A stretch of DNA of 60,000 nt from Lineus longissimus. Taxonomy: Eukaryota; Nemertea; Pilidiophora; Heteronemertea; Lineidae. The stretch lies in the NCBI RefSeq assembly GCF_910592395.1, contig NC_088308.1, forward strand, positions 3,412,001 through 3,472,000, written 5' to 3'. The notes beneath the pieces are model-generated. The model did no database searches. It was not told the DNA's origin and saw nothing but the letters and a program-made list of their open reading frames with translations. Positions within the stretch are counted from its first letter, which is position 1; every line of letters begins with the position of its first letter. Below, piece by piece: positions 44,522-58,676 of the stretch. The translations under genes and the position numbers were made by a program.

Positions 44522-47500
44522 CGAAGGAATGGAGTCTTAAGTGCTTGAAATGAATATGCAACGGTTCCTTTAGTGCTCATAATGAGAACTACGGGAACTT
44601 GATGTAAGTTGCAATGCTTGAACATTTTATCACCGCATGCATATCCTGAGAGTATTAGTTAGAACACTTACATTTTTGATTATAAATGTTCCCATTGGCG
44701 TCATTAGTTCTTGCTATATGCAGGCTATCGCAGAGAGAATGCCGGTACGATGCCGTATGTGATGATTCAGATTGATTGCAGTTTACGGACTGGCCGTAAA
44801 AAGACAAAAGACTAGCCGGAAACCTTTGTTGCATGGTGAAATTGAGGAGCGAAAACAACTGACCAAGAGCTCCTTTCAACCTTCCGCCCCTCTTTTTCAC
44901 AAGTCCAAAACAATTGCGACGAATCTATCGCTATTAAATGATATTGATATTGAAGTACCTGCTCCGAAAAAGTCAGTCTTCATGAAAAGTATCTTGATCT
45001 CAAATGTATTGTATTTCATTAACTGCATTCCTATTATTACTCATGTGCTGTGTACAAAAATCACGAATCATTAGAGCAAATTACTAAGTATGGCTACGCG
45101 GCATCATCATTTCTGGGACACCCTGTTTGTGATGTAACTTTCTTGTATGAAGAGTGTTTCAGTTTTCATAGTTTATTTATCAACTTCTAAATTATACAGT
45201 AACTCAATGTGCCAGGCACGGATATTAAAAAAGAAAAAAAAAGAATACCAAATATGTCTTTCGTAATTGGTTTCTGAGTGATCAATTGGAAGAATTCGGA
45301 AAGTTATCGTCATGTGCAGTTAATTAAATCCTTTTGTAAATGCGTTCGTTCCGCGCTGTGTTAATAAATTTAACTGGCTGGAGTTCGCACAGAGACTGTA
45401 AAGTTGCATGGTTTTTACTAACTTTGTATTCTCAAAGCTCGAACTGAACTGAATAATTCACATCTATTTAGAGGTTTAGATATCAAAATGGAAATAACTG
45501 ATGGAAAAAACGGGCAGTTGAAAATGTTGATGCATCGCTGCGTTTGCGCCGTCGTTAATAATAAATGTATATGCCAGTTAGAGAACCATAGCCTCATCTT
45601 TGGTGCTTTCAATCCACTGGAAAAATATTCATATTAAAAACAAATTGGGTATTTCCAGGAGTTCGTTTTTGAAGTCACTCAACATTACTTAGATTTACCG
45701 GGTATGCCATTCTATTAAAAAAAACCTCGTACCTATCCATACAAAGGAGAAAAGAAAATTCCCAATTTATAAACAGCTGCGTCTGCTGCTCCATAATTTT
45801 TATTACGAAATTCTCCGATTCTCCACAGCTTTTAATTCAGCTACTGATATGAGTAGGTCATGGAATAGTTGTGCATTGGCAAGATATTGAGATTTTATGA
45901 AGCGCGGTGAATCCATTTTAGACGCCGGAAGCCTAATCAATTGACGATATAACGTTACAGTTGCTGCTGTAACATCTCTGCGTTGATGGTATTATGGCAT
46001 TTAAATGATGCTCTGGCTTAACTCTTCAAAGGCGAGGTTCGTTCGTGTTGTGTGTTTTAATGTGTCCCGCTGGTAGGTAAAAGTAACCATAGTCGCACCG
46101 CTGTAACTAGACATGCCAGTACGAAATTTGGCAGGTATAGTGTTATGTAAGTCAAACTCAAGGACCGATGACGGTGCACATGTAGCACTTGTCAGTGTTT
46201 CCCATATTTCAGTGTTTCTTTGTAACAGTTGTCAGTTATATTGTTTATACTAGTGACAGATTAAGGTGCACGTATTTGGGACGATGACCCCTCAAAACCC
46301 CAGAGATTAACAGTCCAGAAAATGATCATTTATCCAGGCGAGGACAGTTTAATCGTTTACGGCACCTGCCATAATACCTCTGGTAATGTCAATAAAAAAT
46401 CCACGTTACCTGCGGTGCTGAAGCAAATCCAGCACCTGTTACATATAACGCGAACTATTATTGGAAATCTTCCGCAAATAGAGAATAAAACGTCCCATTA
46501 GCATCCTTTGAGGGCAATTAGAGCGATGATTGTTTTGCTCGCTAACCTTTAGGATCCGTTACATTGTGTTAGCGTAGAAATAATGACATGATGCATATTT
46601 TGCACGTTACTCGTGACTAAAGGGATTTGACTGGAACCCGTTTCTCATCTGAATACATGAATTCAGAACTTATTAGCCACCACGAACCCAAAAGGATAGA
46701 AAAACAGGCAAGCGACTTCAAGCCTCCTTCATTCAAGGTTGTCAGTAGTTATGCCATTGAAAAAAAAAACCTCCAAAATTCAAAATGACTGCCAAGTAGA
46801 CAGCATTTTGATGGTTTCTTTTGCCTAAGCAAGAGCAGCCCGGACCATGCCATATCCCTCAGTGTCTGAAGTGATCCAAATCTGCCTTCAGTAAGGGGTT
46901 AAACCAGAATCTTGTCAGTAGTATTAGCAACTAGCCTATTGGCTCTAAGAAGATCCACCTCGGTAAAGACGAAGAAGTAGCGAGACGAAATGCAATTTCC
47001 GGCTAACAGCAAATTGGCAGCGGGAACTAAATCATGTATGTTGTAGCCAGTTGGGTACTTATTTCGAAGACGGTTTGATGACTACACACGGCAACATACC
47101 TCAAAGAACGGACCTAAATACACTGTAATTTAGTCCGCCCTCGAAGCAATCCTGCTGAAAACGTGGTTAGCATTAGTAGTTAGCTGGTCGAGGCATTGCT
47201 TGGGGAATAACTAAGAGAAGAAATTTGCTCGGTTACCCGGTACATTGCATTTACATTATTTCGCGAACAGCAGGCTTCGTGATTTTCCAATAAGTTCATT
47301 CGCTAGCCTCTTCGCTGTCTGCAAGTATAGTAACTTGAGGAACTCAGGTACAGCTCTTTTTATTTTCTTCATTATTGACATACACCATGAGGCTTCCAAA
47401 TTAGTATCCATCTCGCTTATCGCCAATTTTGTTGTTAAGTGTTTACTGAGGGGAGACTATAGCCATCGGATGATGATGGAAAATATCGTTCGCTTCTGCC

Positions 47501-47779
47501 TTCATAACACACTGGACGCAGTGGCCAGCAATATATCTCCCAGTGATAGTTAATGTGTATACGAACTGATTCAACCTTGCCGTCGTATGTCCAACCGCGA
47601 AGCAATTCAGCTGATGGAGAGAAAACACTCGACCACTTCACGACCATCTACCGCAAAAACATTACGCCGCGTAAACATCTTAACCGCTCATATCTCACGT
47701 CGAAGTACCCGGCTTCTGGCGCTAACAACCTTTAAGTACGATTTTAACCCCCAAAATTTCCATGGAGTATTAACACCGA

Positions 47780-47820
47780 CACTTTCCCTCGACACAGCCT
47801 GCGTAAAAAGAGGGAAAGTG
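47780..47820. repeat. Short inverted repeat (11-bp stem)
   Basis: CACTTTCCCTC (47780-47790) is perfectly complementary to GAGGGAAAGTG (47810-47820) with a 19-nt loop. No gene context gives it a role. Confidence 0.8.
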
Positions 47821-50303
47821 CAACCAAACCACTTCACATGACTCGAAAATGGATGCGTTGTTTAAGTGTAACGTTGGAAATGAAGAAGAACATTTTCGAA
47901 AGTAAGACGACTGCGACGAGTGTATTCAGTTGAGCTGTCTCTATTTTATGTATTATTGACAGTTTAAACGCCTCTTAGCGTCAAGTGCCCGTTGCTTGTC
48001 AGCGCAACACGATTCAGTAATGGTTTTACCAGTCCTGGGCAAGGGGGTGTATTGCGGTGATGTCAGACTCAGAACAATAAATCAAGGCCGATGTGGCAGT
48101 CGATGCCCCCTGGAAATAGTGTCCGGCCCTTTTGTAATGACAACATATTATATGCTAATGGTTTATAGATACCATGACTGTGAATCCTTCTAAGATCAAA
48201 AGTGCATAAGAATCCGTTGTTCCTCCGACACTTTTTTTATACCGGATCCCAAAAACATGCAATGACCACATCACATCATTACAATATTATTATACCATGG
48301 ACGTTCGTCGAGATTAGCGACAACCATCGAGAGTCTCGGGGTTCGTGTGTTGACTGTGAATCAAGCAGTTAAATCGTCCCTCTAGTGATACATATCAACG
48401 CATCTTCACAGTGGTAATGGTACACTGTCTTGTTATATTATTATTATAGGAAAGCAGAGTCTATTGGTCGTCGTATTTCCTACTTGGGTGGTTAATTTCA
48501 TAACAAATAACATAATCGATGGTCTCGTTCTTCCTGTAGTACTGATATTAAAAAATCACTGACCCCATTCGCCATAGTCATCTTCCCCATTACGAGCTTG
48601 AATTGGTACTTTTAACAACAGAATATGAGAGAAATATCGGCAAAAAACCCATCTGCTGGCAATAGAGACATGATGAAGGTCATTCGTAGATTCTTATTAG
48701 ATACTCTAGACGGTAGAAGATCGCTTAGCATTTATCAGGAATTGTAAATAGCACTGCCAGCGCCAGTTCAAGCTAATGGGCCAGGCTGCCATCTTTGACT
48801 GATCCGAATATTATCGCCCGATACACTCTGACATTGGGTTATTTTGGCTTAATATTTGTCTGATAATCAAGGCAGCACGGGTCAATAGTCATCTGTATGC
48901 TGAGATATTCGAGGATAGATGGTGGAAGTGTTTGCTGGCATTGGCTGCTATCTCGGGCAGCCCGCTAACGGACCAATTTATCATATAGTTCAAGTGAGAG
49001 ATGGAACTACATTGTATGTATCACTATTTGTTACTGGCCTGGACTCGTCGTATTCATGTCTTTAGAGGTTATACTTACTCTCGGGGAAGGATTCAGGGAA
49101 GGATACAAGAAAAGCCATGATGTCACGACTTATTGTATACTATATTCCTGGTAGTTGAGTCTTCAGTCGTCTCTCTCAGGGCCAGAGCAATGCAACAAGA
49201 AATTGATCCAGCAAAATAGTGGTGTTGTTGGTGTACCATCATAGTTCAGGCAACAACTGGCATATTTGACAGACAAAAACAATATCAACATAATCATGGA
49301 TTCCAATAGCTATCAAAGACACGTGAGTTTCGGAGAGACACGTACCAGGTCCTCCTTTGAGAGTTCAATAGCATCCAGCGTTGTATTGTTGTTATCACGA
49401 TAACAGAATGTATCTGAATGTTGGGTCGTGAAACACTTCTTTTGGCCATTTCATCCTTAATGAAAAATTAATGCGGTCCTTAATTACCTCATTCGGTTTC
49501 TTGTGTTATTGACCATATATCCGAACTTATCAGCAACCACATTTAAAAGAACATCTCCCTTAATAAATTTTCCAATTTAGCATACCCCTACTTAGACTTG
49601 TTTTATTGTAATTCTTCCCTGATCAATGACTGTCTGCGGCGCAATGTTGCCTGTTTTTATGATGTCTCAGCCTCCTTTATAGAGCACTCAATATACCTGC
49701 TGACGTATCCGCCTTAAATCACTGCTTTTCAGCTACACCAGATGCCATCGCACACATTTCGTCTCCTGATGGCTTTCCCAGAGTCTGGCTCGAGACACTT
49801 AATGACACCAGGGAGCCCTAATATGAAATTGCCGTCGTCCCGATGAAACTCAGCATCGATATCAACCAGCGAGTCAATATTAAAGGATTTGGCTGTTTGG
49901 ATGATGTATGTAATAGCTTGTATCTTTACAATTACCCTGCCGGCAAAAGACACGTCGAGGATATTAATCAACTGTACTGTCTTGGGCAAATCTGATTGAC
50001 GAGATGTTAGCACAAGGATAATTTGATTTACGTAGATAGCGAAAAGGTTATACCTCTTCAAATACGTCAGAATACAACTCCTTCAAATGTTTTTATGATA
50101 GGCCTTTCGAGGACCACTGGAAATACCATTAGTAAGGGCAAAGTGCGCCCATGTTGGATTAGTTGACGTCACTTTTAGAGGGCCCAATAATAGAGGCAAA
50201 TGAGAGTACTGTATTTCATCTTTGGCTAAAATGCCGTGCTATGTTGGCGGCGATCTTAATACCCAATGCCTTGTTGCATGAATACGTTGATCTTTACCAC
50301 GTG

Positions 50304-50368
50304 ATATGCCATGCTTACGTTGACCGTGACCGATGTTATATGCCGTGCTTATTACGTTGACCTTGACC
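50304..50368. repeat. Short direct repeat, period 34 bp
   Basis: ATATGCC(A/G)TGCTTA is followed by CGTTGACC(G/T)TGACC in both copies, starting at 50304 and 50338; the second copy has a 3-bp insertion (TTA). Confidence 0.85.
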
Positions 50369-53300
50369 CAATTACACGAAACCTTACCATTCGTGTTCCC
50401 ACCACGCAGATAATCGAACGAATATACTCTTTGAATAAGTATATCGTCAACAGAAGTTGCGATCCAGACCCGGGCGAGAGAATGACATCCACATGACAGT
50501 TATAATAACGTATTCAGACTCATGTGACACGCCACGTGGTCTCATCCCTCTTCCTTATCAAAACTAGGTAAAATAATTTCTGATAGATATCACTATGGCC
50601 AAGAGGGAGGAATTAATGAGGACTTCTAAAGGTAAATGTACTTTGGGTAGACCTTATGATGTTGGCACCTTGACATGGGAGGGTGCCGAGGGGAGATCAA
50701 CCTAATCCATTGGATGTTCGTTGGTTGTGAATGATGTCCATAAAGCTAATATGAATAACCATTGATGAACAAATTTCAAAACTATCGTATATACCAATTT
50801 TCACATAACCCTGTTCAGATAAGACTCCGTAGTCTGCGTTTTGAAATCATGATATCATCATGTGTCAGAATCTGTCATGTAAATGCGAGCTTAGGGTTAT
50901 CATTAAATAAGAAACCGAAGATTAAATATGGTGTGGCGGCAGATGTGGATGGCACCGCGTCTGGAAGCAACGGATAAGCGAATGTTCAACAATAACAAAT
51001 TGCTTCAGGTTGTATGGATGACATAACTGATTGCATTGACGGTATCGCATGTACATCTCTTTGCAGAACCCTGGTACCTACATTCTTGTTCTGACGTGCT
51101 CAGATTAAATTCTAAGAGTCTTGTTATATCTTTACAATATGTCAAACCAGTCTGTCTTAAAAGGGCTAGACACTCAGTGTGATAATACGATATCCTCGCG
51201 ACCAAAAGTTAGCGCCATAAGATATCATAATCTATCGAACAAACCGACACTTGTCGCCCGGAGCCCAAGGATTAATGAAGGGTGCAGACGTATGTAGCTT
51301 CAGGCAGCTTGTGACTTCTTCCCTTTGAATACTCTACCTAACTAACATCGGAAATTCTAGCAAGTCTTGCGTGCTTAAGAATCATCTCAAAATGAGTGGA
51401 TGCCATGAGATCTTGCCAAGGCTGCGCTTGATTAATCTTGGAGTGGAAAAAAATTTAAAAAGGCAATAAGGTGAATATGACGATGACATGATTCGGATAG
51501 GATTCCATCAGTATAAATTTGAAAAATAGTCTGTTATCGATTTTGCCGATTAAGACAAAATTGACAATATTTGAGATTCCATCACCATTGATTGAAGTAA
51601 TTACCGACTATCTCCTCTCATTGACAGTCCCTTAACACAGTTTAGGACGTGATTATCGGGAATTATCGGACTTGTATGACATTATAACAGAATTATTATA
51701 TCAGTAGCATGAAGGAAAATCGATGCCGCGGAACGGAATTCATATGGCAAGTGTCAAATACGGTTAGGAAACGATTGAAAGAGACGTTTAAGTCATGAAC
51801 TCGGTATTGAAAAGAAAATTGCCATTAAATCATTGAAATTGGAAGTTGGAAAGATAATTTTGTATTCGCATTGATGCGACAGAGAATATTAGAATTCTAC
51901 TCAACTGATCTCTCTCCGCCCCACGCCAAGTCGCAGTATGGATAAAAAGGGGGAAACAATATCGCTATCTTTTTTTCCAAGGAAACTTTCCCGCATGATC
52001 ATACTTTATTACGACTAAAAATATCAGAATGATTCTCGACATCAAAAACATCCGACAACATTTGTCATTCATGGGTAAATGCAAGGTAAGAAACGAGAAG
52101 GGAAATTATCACGTATTTGTTTTTTCGAACAAATGATGAAATTTTCTCATGCTATCTATCTGCGTGAATATGCCATCTACTTCATCATATATTCTCTTAT
52201 TGGTGGATAGAATACATTCGACTATCTGATCTTCCGAGATTCACTTTCGGATTTATAACATCATTAGACTAGAGAAATAAAAGAATGGTACTACGATGGA
52301 ACCTCCCTTAGCTGACACCTCTGTTTGTACATGTAGGACACTCCCTCTTTTCATAAGGCCATGGTGATGAATCGGGTCCCAGATATATAGTTTCTGTACA
52401 ATTTACCTCTATAACCAGGACATCTTTGTCACTCCCGAGACTGTCCTCAACAGAGAGGTGCACTGCATACATAATACGCCCTAATTGCCTTGTCTGACTA
52501 AAACCTGCCCAACATGACTTATATGTATTGGGACGTGTGACAAATCTTCAAGCTATCTATCACCATGAAATGCCAATTATCTCACCATATTATATTCTCT
52601 TGGCAGATAAAGCACGTCAACTTCAATAATCTGATATTGCAAGACAGGTATCCATTTGTTTCAGATGGATAATAGTAAGTACACATATGTGGCTGACGTG
52701 CCCTACGTGACTTCACTCATATTCCGAATCTTAAAAATGGTAATCGAAATCATGTATTCTATCCGAGCCAAGAAAGGTTGAGATGTACATGATAACACCC
52801 ATGAGGTTTCTCAAGCTCGTGGAGATTAATGACCTAAATGTGGCCGTCTTCACCACTGTTTACCAACCCGCAATACTAACGAGACGATAAATCACATTGA
52901 GAAGTTGAACAGAGCCCAGTGATGTGGATGGGGCATACTTCATATTATTGGCAATATCTAGAACGCCACCAGCACTGAGAAATGGCATCAACAATTTGCC
53001 AATGGATAGATTCGCTAATAAAGAATTGGTTTTAGCATAGGAAGATAATATTGCAACACAATCCCTTTTCACAACCCATTCGCACCATATTACATCACCT
53101 GAAACCAGTGCACGAATAACGCCCAGTGCCAACCGTACGCCGCGATCATGAACCGCTACTCGGGTACACTGCATGTTCTTTGCCATCGGACATTCCGTGT
53201 GCGCTATATGCCATCTACGCATTTACACGAGCAATGCGATAGATGCCCTTACCATACTTAAAACAATCATTCATGTAACATATCATATTCGTAAGGTACC

Positions 53301-54606
53301 GGTGCACAAACACAAAGAATATTCGTACATATAATGTATAGACGAACCAACAGCTACATGTACACTGAAGGAACACGATCACCTCAAAATATCTTCCTGA
53401 ATCAATCGAAAAGCACCGGCACACATGATGTTACTACACAGTCTAAAATGTCCTTTAACATAAACCATATTTATTAAAGAGCATTCCAACTTGTTCAATA
53501 TATCATTAAGATTCACCAGCACAATACTAGTATATCACAAAATATCACACAAAATTCGGAAAACATTTTTTAACATACAGCCTGTACTTGTACACTACCA
53601 CTTATACACAGGAGCGACCACAATAGTGTTCGCCTAACCCTGTCCAGCCAGGAACTGACTTAGAATACGAGCATTACGTTACGTCATCATGTCGGGTGCT
53701 TGGTGAATGCCTTTGTTAAGGTTTAACACCTTCATTGTGTGCTGTTGAAAGGGGGCCCGGGTTGCGGTGGTCGCGAACAAAAGGACATGGCTGCATAAAC
53801 CGCAAGGTGATTTGGGGACTGAAGCCATGAGAGTTTCAAATTAAAACTAGTCGTCTCCAACATGTCCAACTATTACTCATTTCTGTTCACTAATAATACA
53901 TTCAGCAGGGATATACCTGCACAACCGCGATCTGTCTTAGAACTGATTAAAAATAATTTGTTATAATTATCAAGGAAGTCAGGAACTGATCGCATAATAA
54001 ATATAGTCTCAAAACAATGAGGAGATCACATTGTGGTCGACACATTTATAGATCAATGGTCCTATCGGGTATCTTTATTGATAGATACAGCGCTGACAAA
54101 AATAGAGACGCTCTCTCTGAAGGTACTTGGATCACTCCTGATTTGATTGCGGATGGACAATGTTTGATTTTCTCATGCTTTTTGAAGTGACCTCCCTTTA
54201 TTCTATTAATTGAGCACCAATGAATCCATTAACGGGAACATCGACTTGTAGACAGATACAAGTCTTCCTACTCGATTCATTTCTTTGCAACGCAACTGTG
54301 CCTATCTAGCCTACGAAATTACCTCGTTTAGAGTTTCATTTGGCGTTTATTCCAAATTCTGGGAAAGGATGCGTCGGAATGAAGAGGCCAATAAAAATTA
54401 AGGCTATTATCATTATCGTCATGATTGAGGATGTGTTTTATTCATGTCGAATTTTCGGTGCTATGAACTTCTGACGAACATCGCTGATAAACTATCGACA
54501 GCCATGGTTTTTATTCAGCTGCAATGGAAAATGCGTAACAATGATATAGGGTCAGTTTAAGAGTGCTTTATTGTATTAACAGCAGTAACTTTCGTCTAAC
54601 AAAACG

Positions 54607-55710
54607 ATGTGGAATAATGTTACAGGTCCGGTTATGGAAGTTCAGAATGTCAATCAAACTGTAGTCACCAGCTGCCTGTATTCTAATATGAGAGCATTTG
54701 GAACGGCTGATGACGCAATCACGTTTTATGTCAACGTTTATGCTATGTTACTGATAGCGGGTATAGGATTGATAGGCAACGCCCTAACCTTTCCTGTTTT
54801 GTCGCGAGAATTGGCGCCATCGTCGACATCTTTCCTTCTGAAATCTTTAGCCGCTGCGGACAGTTCTGTTCTTATTACCTATGCCTGGTACCACTCTTTG
54901 CCTTCTTTTTATGTTCATCTAAATCTCATGGAAAGTTATTTCGAGTTCCATCAGATCATCCTTCGGTATTTAAACTGTCTTTTATGGTCTTGTAAAACCT
55001 TAGCCGTCTATATGGTTCTAACATTAGCCGTTGAGAGGTACATTGCAGTATGTAAGCCTTTACATGCAAGGTCATTATGCACAGTAAGAAAGGCAAGAAT
55101 AGCTGTAGTTACATTGGCGATATTTTCCGTTGCGTACAATTTGCCAATAATTTGGCATTTCAAGTTGGTGTATAAGTTTGATCCATGTACAGGCTTTGCG
55201 AGACCACTGACTGAAATGTCAAGCACTTTATTGTCAATTTCTGCATACAACATCGTCTATAGCCTTATTATATTTACAATTATCAGCCTTGTCCTTCCCA
55301 TATCCGTATTGTATTTTACTGGTTTCCACCTCATAAGAGCTGTCAGAAAAGCTACAGCTAGCTTTGCGACACTGTCATCGAAAGACAAACGGAAGACGGA
55401 GACCCAAGTGTTGACATTTCGAGTCATCATTGTGTTGATAATATTCATAATCCTTGAGACACCAACGCATTCTTTGAACATTCTGATGGTCATGTTCACC
55501 GTGTTCAATAACTTTAAAGTTCGTTTACCAATAGATCCATACCTCGTCTTTGTCGTAGTGGATAACTTTGCCGTTATACTTGGCTTACTTAATTCAGCTA
55601 TCAATTTTGCCATCTATTTTATGACGGGGTCAAAGTTTCGGAAAGCGTTTTGGAGGCTCTTTAAATCGCAATCGGAATCGGGTCGAGGCAGCAGTGCAAA
55701 CGAAGATTGA
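54607..55710 (+). CDS. Orphan class-A (rhodopsin-type) GPCR, peptide-receptor-like, paralogue A
   Basis: An intronless 367-residue receptor from a true ATG. The N-terminal tail has NxT sites (N4, N16). TM1 contains GLIGNALTFPVL (N58); the TM3 end is ERYIAV (143-148) in place of DRY; TM7 has NSAINFAIY (329-337) in place of NPxxY; C124 and C194 can form the TM3-ECL2 disulfide. TM6 ends FIILETPTHSLN. The pattern (SSTSFLLKSLA, ERYIAVCKPLHARSLCT) places it nearest FMRFamide/neuropeptide receptor-like orphans that are expanded in invertebrates. The ligand cannot be named. It lies 1.8 kb upstream of a same-strand paralogue, about half identical, showing tandem duplication. Confidence 0.92.
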   Translation: MWNNVTGPVMEVQNVNQTVVTSCLYSNMRAFGTADDAITFYVNVYAMLLIAGIGLIGNALTFPVLSRELAPSSTSFLLKSLAAADSSVLITYAWYHSLPSFYVHLNLMESYFEFHQIILRYLNCLLWSCKTLAVYMVLTLAVERYIAVCKPLHARSLCTVRKARIAVVTLAIFSVAYNLPIIWHFKLVYKFDPCTGFARPLTEMSSTLLSISAYNIVYSLIIFTIISLVLPISVLYFTGFHLIRAVRKATASFATLSSKDKRKTETQVLTFRVIIVLIIFIILETPTHSLNILMVMFTVFNNFKVRLPIDPYLVFVVVDNFAVILGLLNSAINFAIYFMTGSKFRKAFWRLFKSQSESGRGSSANED

Positions 55711-57481
55711 ACAGCCTTGGTGGTAAACACGCCGTTCGCCCATGCATATATCACTTTCTGTGAGCTAAACTTATATACCGGATTCCCCGCCAGGTTTTTC
55801 AGTCATAGACATTGAAGGGGTCAGAGCCTAAATTACCTATGTGCATTTTCTCTGTTTTGAAATCACGAAAAGAGTCAGATAGGTCGTTTTGGCTCTAACA
55901 TTTTACTTTCTTCACAAAGCCGTGAAACATTGGACAAAGTATTTGCACTTTAAGTCTATGTGCTCATCGCAAATCCTACAGCTAAATAAGACAATCAAAC
56001 AACTGGCCTGGTCCAATCAACGCATAGTGCTGCCGGATAAAGCCTTGCAACTTGCCGAAGCTACTGTATAGGGGAGTATATGCCAAATCGAACGAAGCAC
56101 CTGGCCAAGCCTCCTAAATGTGCTAACTGTCAAACAAAAACAGCAAACCACTGCATGCTCCCGCCTCCTCCGCTATAGCGAGGATCACAACAAACAACTG
56201 GTGCCGCATCCTTCGCTGCTGATTAAACCAATCAAATGGTCGGGCCAATCCCGGGACTAGACACTGCAGACACGCCAACCTACTCCACCACTGCCAAGTC
56301 GACTCAAGCAACTGAACCTGCTGCCTTCAACAGTGAGGCAAAAAAACACATTCACACGGTAATCAAGAAAAGTGAAGAATTGGGCATCATCCATTAGACG
56401 GATTCCTTTCACTTGATTTCCCACAGGGTTATCTCTCTTTTAAATGTTGATATCGTCACAAACTGAATTAAAGGACTGACGAATAATTCCTCTAGGATGC
56501 ATTTCTTAGTAATGACGTGTTCAGTTTCTATTTAAGTAGTATAACCACTTAAAACGTGTCAATCAATGTAATCAAGAAAATCAAAATCATTCTTGCATGA
56601 CTAGAGAGGAAGGAATATCACAGCAATGGCATAATGCTTGGTGAGAGCATAGGCCTTAAGATGTGAATCCGTCCATAACAGGGGCTGACCAAGATGTCTG
56701 GCTTTTGAGAGGGTGGTCGCCTGCTGTGCCGCAGTGCGAACAGCTGTGTTGGAAATCGAACGTCTACAAAGTTGAGGATGGGGAACAACAATTTGAAAAA
56801 AAATATATTGGGATGTCTAACTGTTGATGTGACTATCAATATTTCCAAAAATGTTAAAATGTGTTGGCAAAGAGGCCCACATCAGCATGTTTGGGAAGTA
56901 TCATTGTGTTCATCTTGGCGTTATCTACCGACATAGTGATTTGATAATAATGAAGAACAACACATTACTATCTGAGTCCAAGACATTTTGGGCTGCCCAA
57001 TTGTCTTTTCTGAAGTTCCAAAATCTTAATCTTGTTGTTTATTCTTGGTCGCTTGCATATCAGTGGCAAAAACATATCATGTTGATTGCACACATAAGAT
57101 GAAAATGCATAGATGCTAGCACTTATGAAGAAATCAAAAATGATTCCAATCGATACAATTTGAGAACTGAACAAAAATAACATGTTTATCTCAGAGGCGA
57201 ATATAAATTGAATATGTATATATTCGCAGGTTGAATCTAGATTTAGAATCGAATCAACCAATCCAAAGTTGTGGAAAAATGTCATACTTCCACATATAAA
57301 CTTTAAATGCATGGATGTCAATTACCTTTGGGCCATTTTGCATACATGTCAAACGGAGGATAGAGATTGATGACACAAAATCATGTTTTACACCATATTG
57401 CCGTGCTCTTTTACGAGGTGTTAGGAATTAAACAGGAACAAATATGCCAGTTACTCCATCACCTTGGAAAAACGCAACACG
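55711..57481. other. Spacer between tandem GPCRs
   Basis: No recognised gene. It contains the 3' UTR of paralogue A and the promoter of B. A short ATG-started upstream frame (57444-57485) precedes B, overlaps its start and could dampen translation. Confidence 0.5.
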
Positions 57482-58582
57482 ATGACGGCTAGTACAGAGA
57501 CGGTTTTGCAAGAGAAATATGTCAACAAAACTGATTTCGTCACCTGCTTGTATTCTTCATCTAGAGCGACGGGGAATATCGAGGATAGAATCCGTTTCTA
57601 TGTCAACGTCCATTCGTTGTTGTTTCTCAGTTGTATAGGACTGATAGGCAATGCATTCATCCTTCCTGTTCTGTCTCGAGAAATGAAACCTTCATCCACC
57701 TCTTTTCTCTTGAAGTCCTTAGCCATTTCTGACAGCATGGTACTTGTGATGTACTCTTGGCACCATTCCCTGTCAGGATTTTACGTTTATGGCGGTCTCT
57801 TGGAAGGATATTTCGAAATCCATCAGGTACTTCAACGGTATCTGGTCTGTGCGTTATGGATTAGCAAGACTCTCGCGGTCTATATCATAATAGCAGTGGC
57901 CACTGAAAGGTATATTGCAGTATGCCAGCCTTTACAAGCAAGATCACTATGTACTGTAAGAAATGCGAGAATAGTTGTTATGTCACTGACAATATTTTCT
58001 ATTGCTAACAATTTGCCAATTATTTGGTATTTTGATTTAATATATGTGGTTGACAAATGCACTGGTTTTGTCAGGCCACTCTCAATACCGTCTGGTAAGT
58101 TATTGGCGATTAACGAATATAATTTAGGTTTCAGGCTAATATTCTTTACGATAATTAACATTGTCATCCCCGTGTCTGTTCTCTACTTTACTGGTTTCAA
58201 ACTTATAAGAGTTGTAAGGAGAGCTGCTACAAGCATCACTGCTAAGTCAAAGGGCAAGAGACGACAACAGGAAACCCAAGTTGTGACATTTCGAGTTCTG
58301 ATCGTCATTATCATATTCATTATTCTAGAAACGCCATTTCACGCCTTGAACTGTTTATCGAGTCTCTCTGAAATTCTCAGAAATTTCGGAGTAACATTAC
58401 ATATGAATCTCTACCTCGTCTATGCTGTACTGGGAAATATGTCCGATATATTTGGCGTCCTGAATTCATCCGTTAATTTTCTTATCTATTTCATGACGGG
58501 GTCTAACTTTCGCCGTACATTCTGGACGCTGTTAACTAAACGGTCGGTGACACGTCAAAGCAGCAGTGCAAATGATAATTGA
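57482..58582 (+). CDS. Orphan class-A GPCR, paralogue B
   Basis: A 366-residue intronless receptor from ATG 57482; the open frame begins earlier, at a TTG, and is not used as start. Same framework as paralogue A: GLIGNAFILPVLSRE in TM1, TERYIAVCQPLQARSLCTV at the end of TM3 (ERY at 142-144), VSVLYFTGFKLIRVVRRA after TM5, FIILETPFHALN in TM6, NSSVNFLIYFMTGSNFRR in TM7 and helix 8. Both paralogues end in SSAND/ED-type tails (QSSSAND here, GSSANED in A), so the C terminus is conserved and may be a trafficking or PDZ-like signal. Extracellular loops differ most, suggesting different ligands. Confidence 0.92.
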   Translation: MTASTETVLQEKYVNKTDFVTCLYSSSRATGNIEDRIRFYVNVHSLLFLSCIGLIGNAFILPVLSREMKPSSTSFLLKSLAISDSMVLVMYSWHHSLSGFYVYGGLLEGYFEIHQVLQRYLVCALWISKTLAVYIIIAVATERYIAVCQPLQARSLCTVRNARIVVMSLTIFSIANNLPIIWYFDLIYVVDKCTGFVRPLSIPSGKLLAINEYNLGFRLIFFTIINIVIPVSVLYFTGFKLIRVVRRAATSITAKSKGKRRQQETQVVTFRVLIVIIIFIILETPFHALNCLSSLSEILRNFGVTLHMNLYLVYAVLGNMSDIFGVLNSSVNFLIYFMTGSNFRRTFWTLLTKRSVTRQSSSANDN

Positions 58583-58670
58583 AGAGCTTTTAATTGGCAA
58601 TGAATTCTGCAAAACGATAAAATAGTTGTCTGCATTAATCATGTACTCCCCTTGAATTCGCAGACGGTAC

Positions 58671-58676
58671 AATAAA
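58671..58676 (+). terminator. Candidate polyadenylation signal of GPCR paralogue B
   Basis: AATAAA starts 88 bases after the TGA of paralogue B, at a normal 3' UTR distance. Confidence 0.55.

Larger units (their letters stand above)
44522..54606. other. Ten-kb intergenic stretch without recognised gene
   Basis: AT-rich spacer with open frames up to about 120 codons (for example minus 49729-50061 and 52860-53222) that show no family resemblance. A perfect 11-bp hairpin and a 34-bp repeat are listed separately. No RNA gene was recognised by eye. Confidence 0.45.

Noticed and set aside
52860-53222. 120-codon minus-strand frame
   Set aside because: No domain, no signal peptide and no splice context; likely chance in AT-rich spacer.
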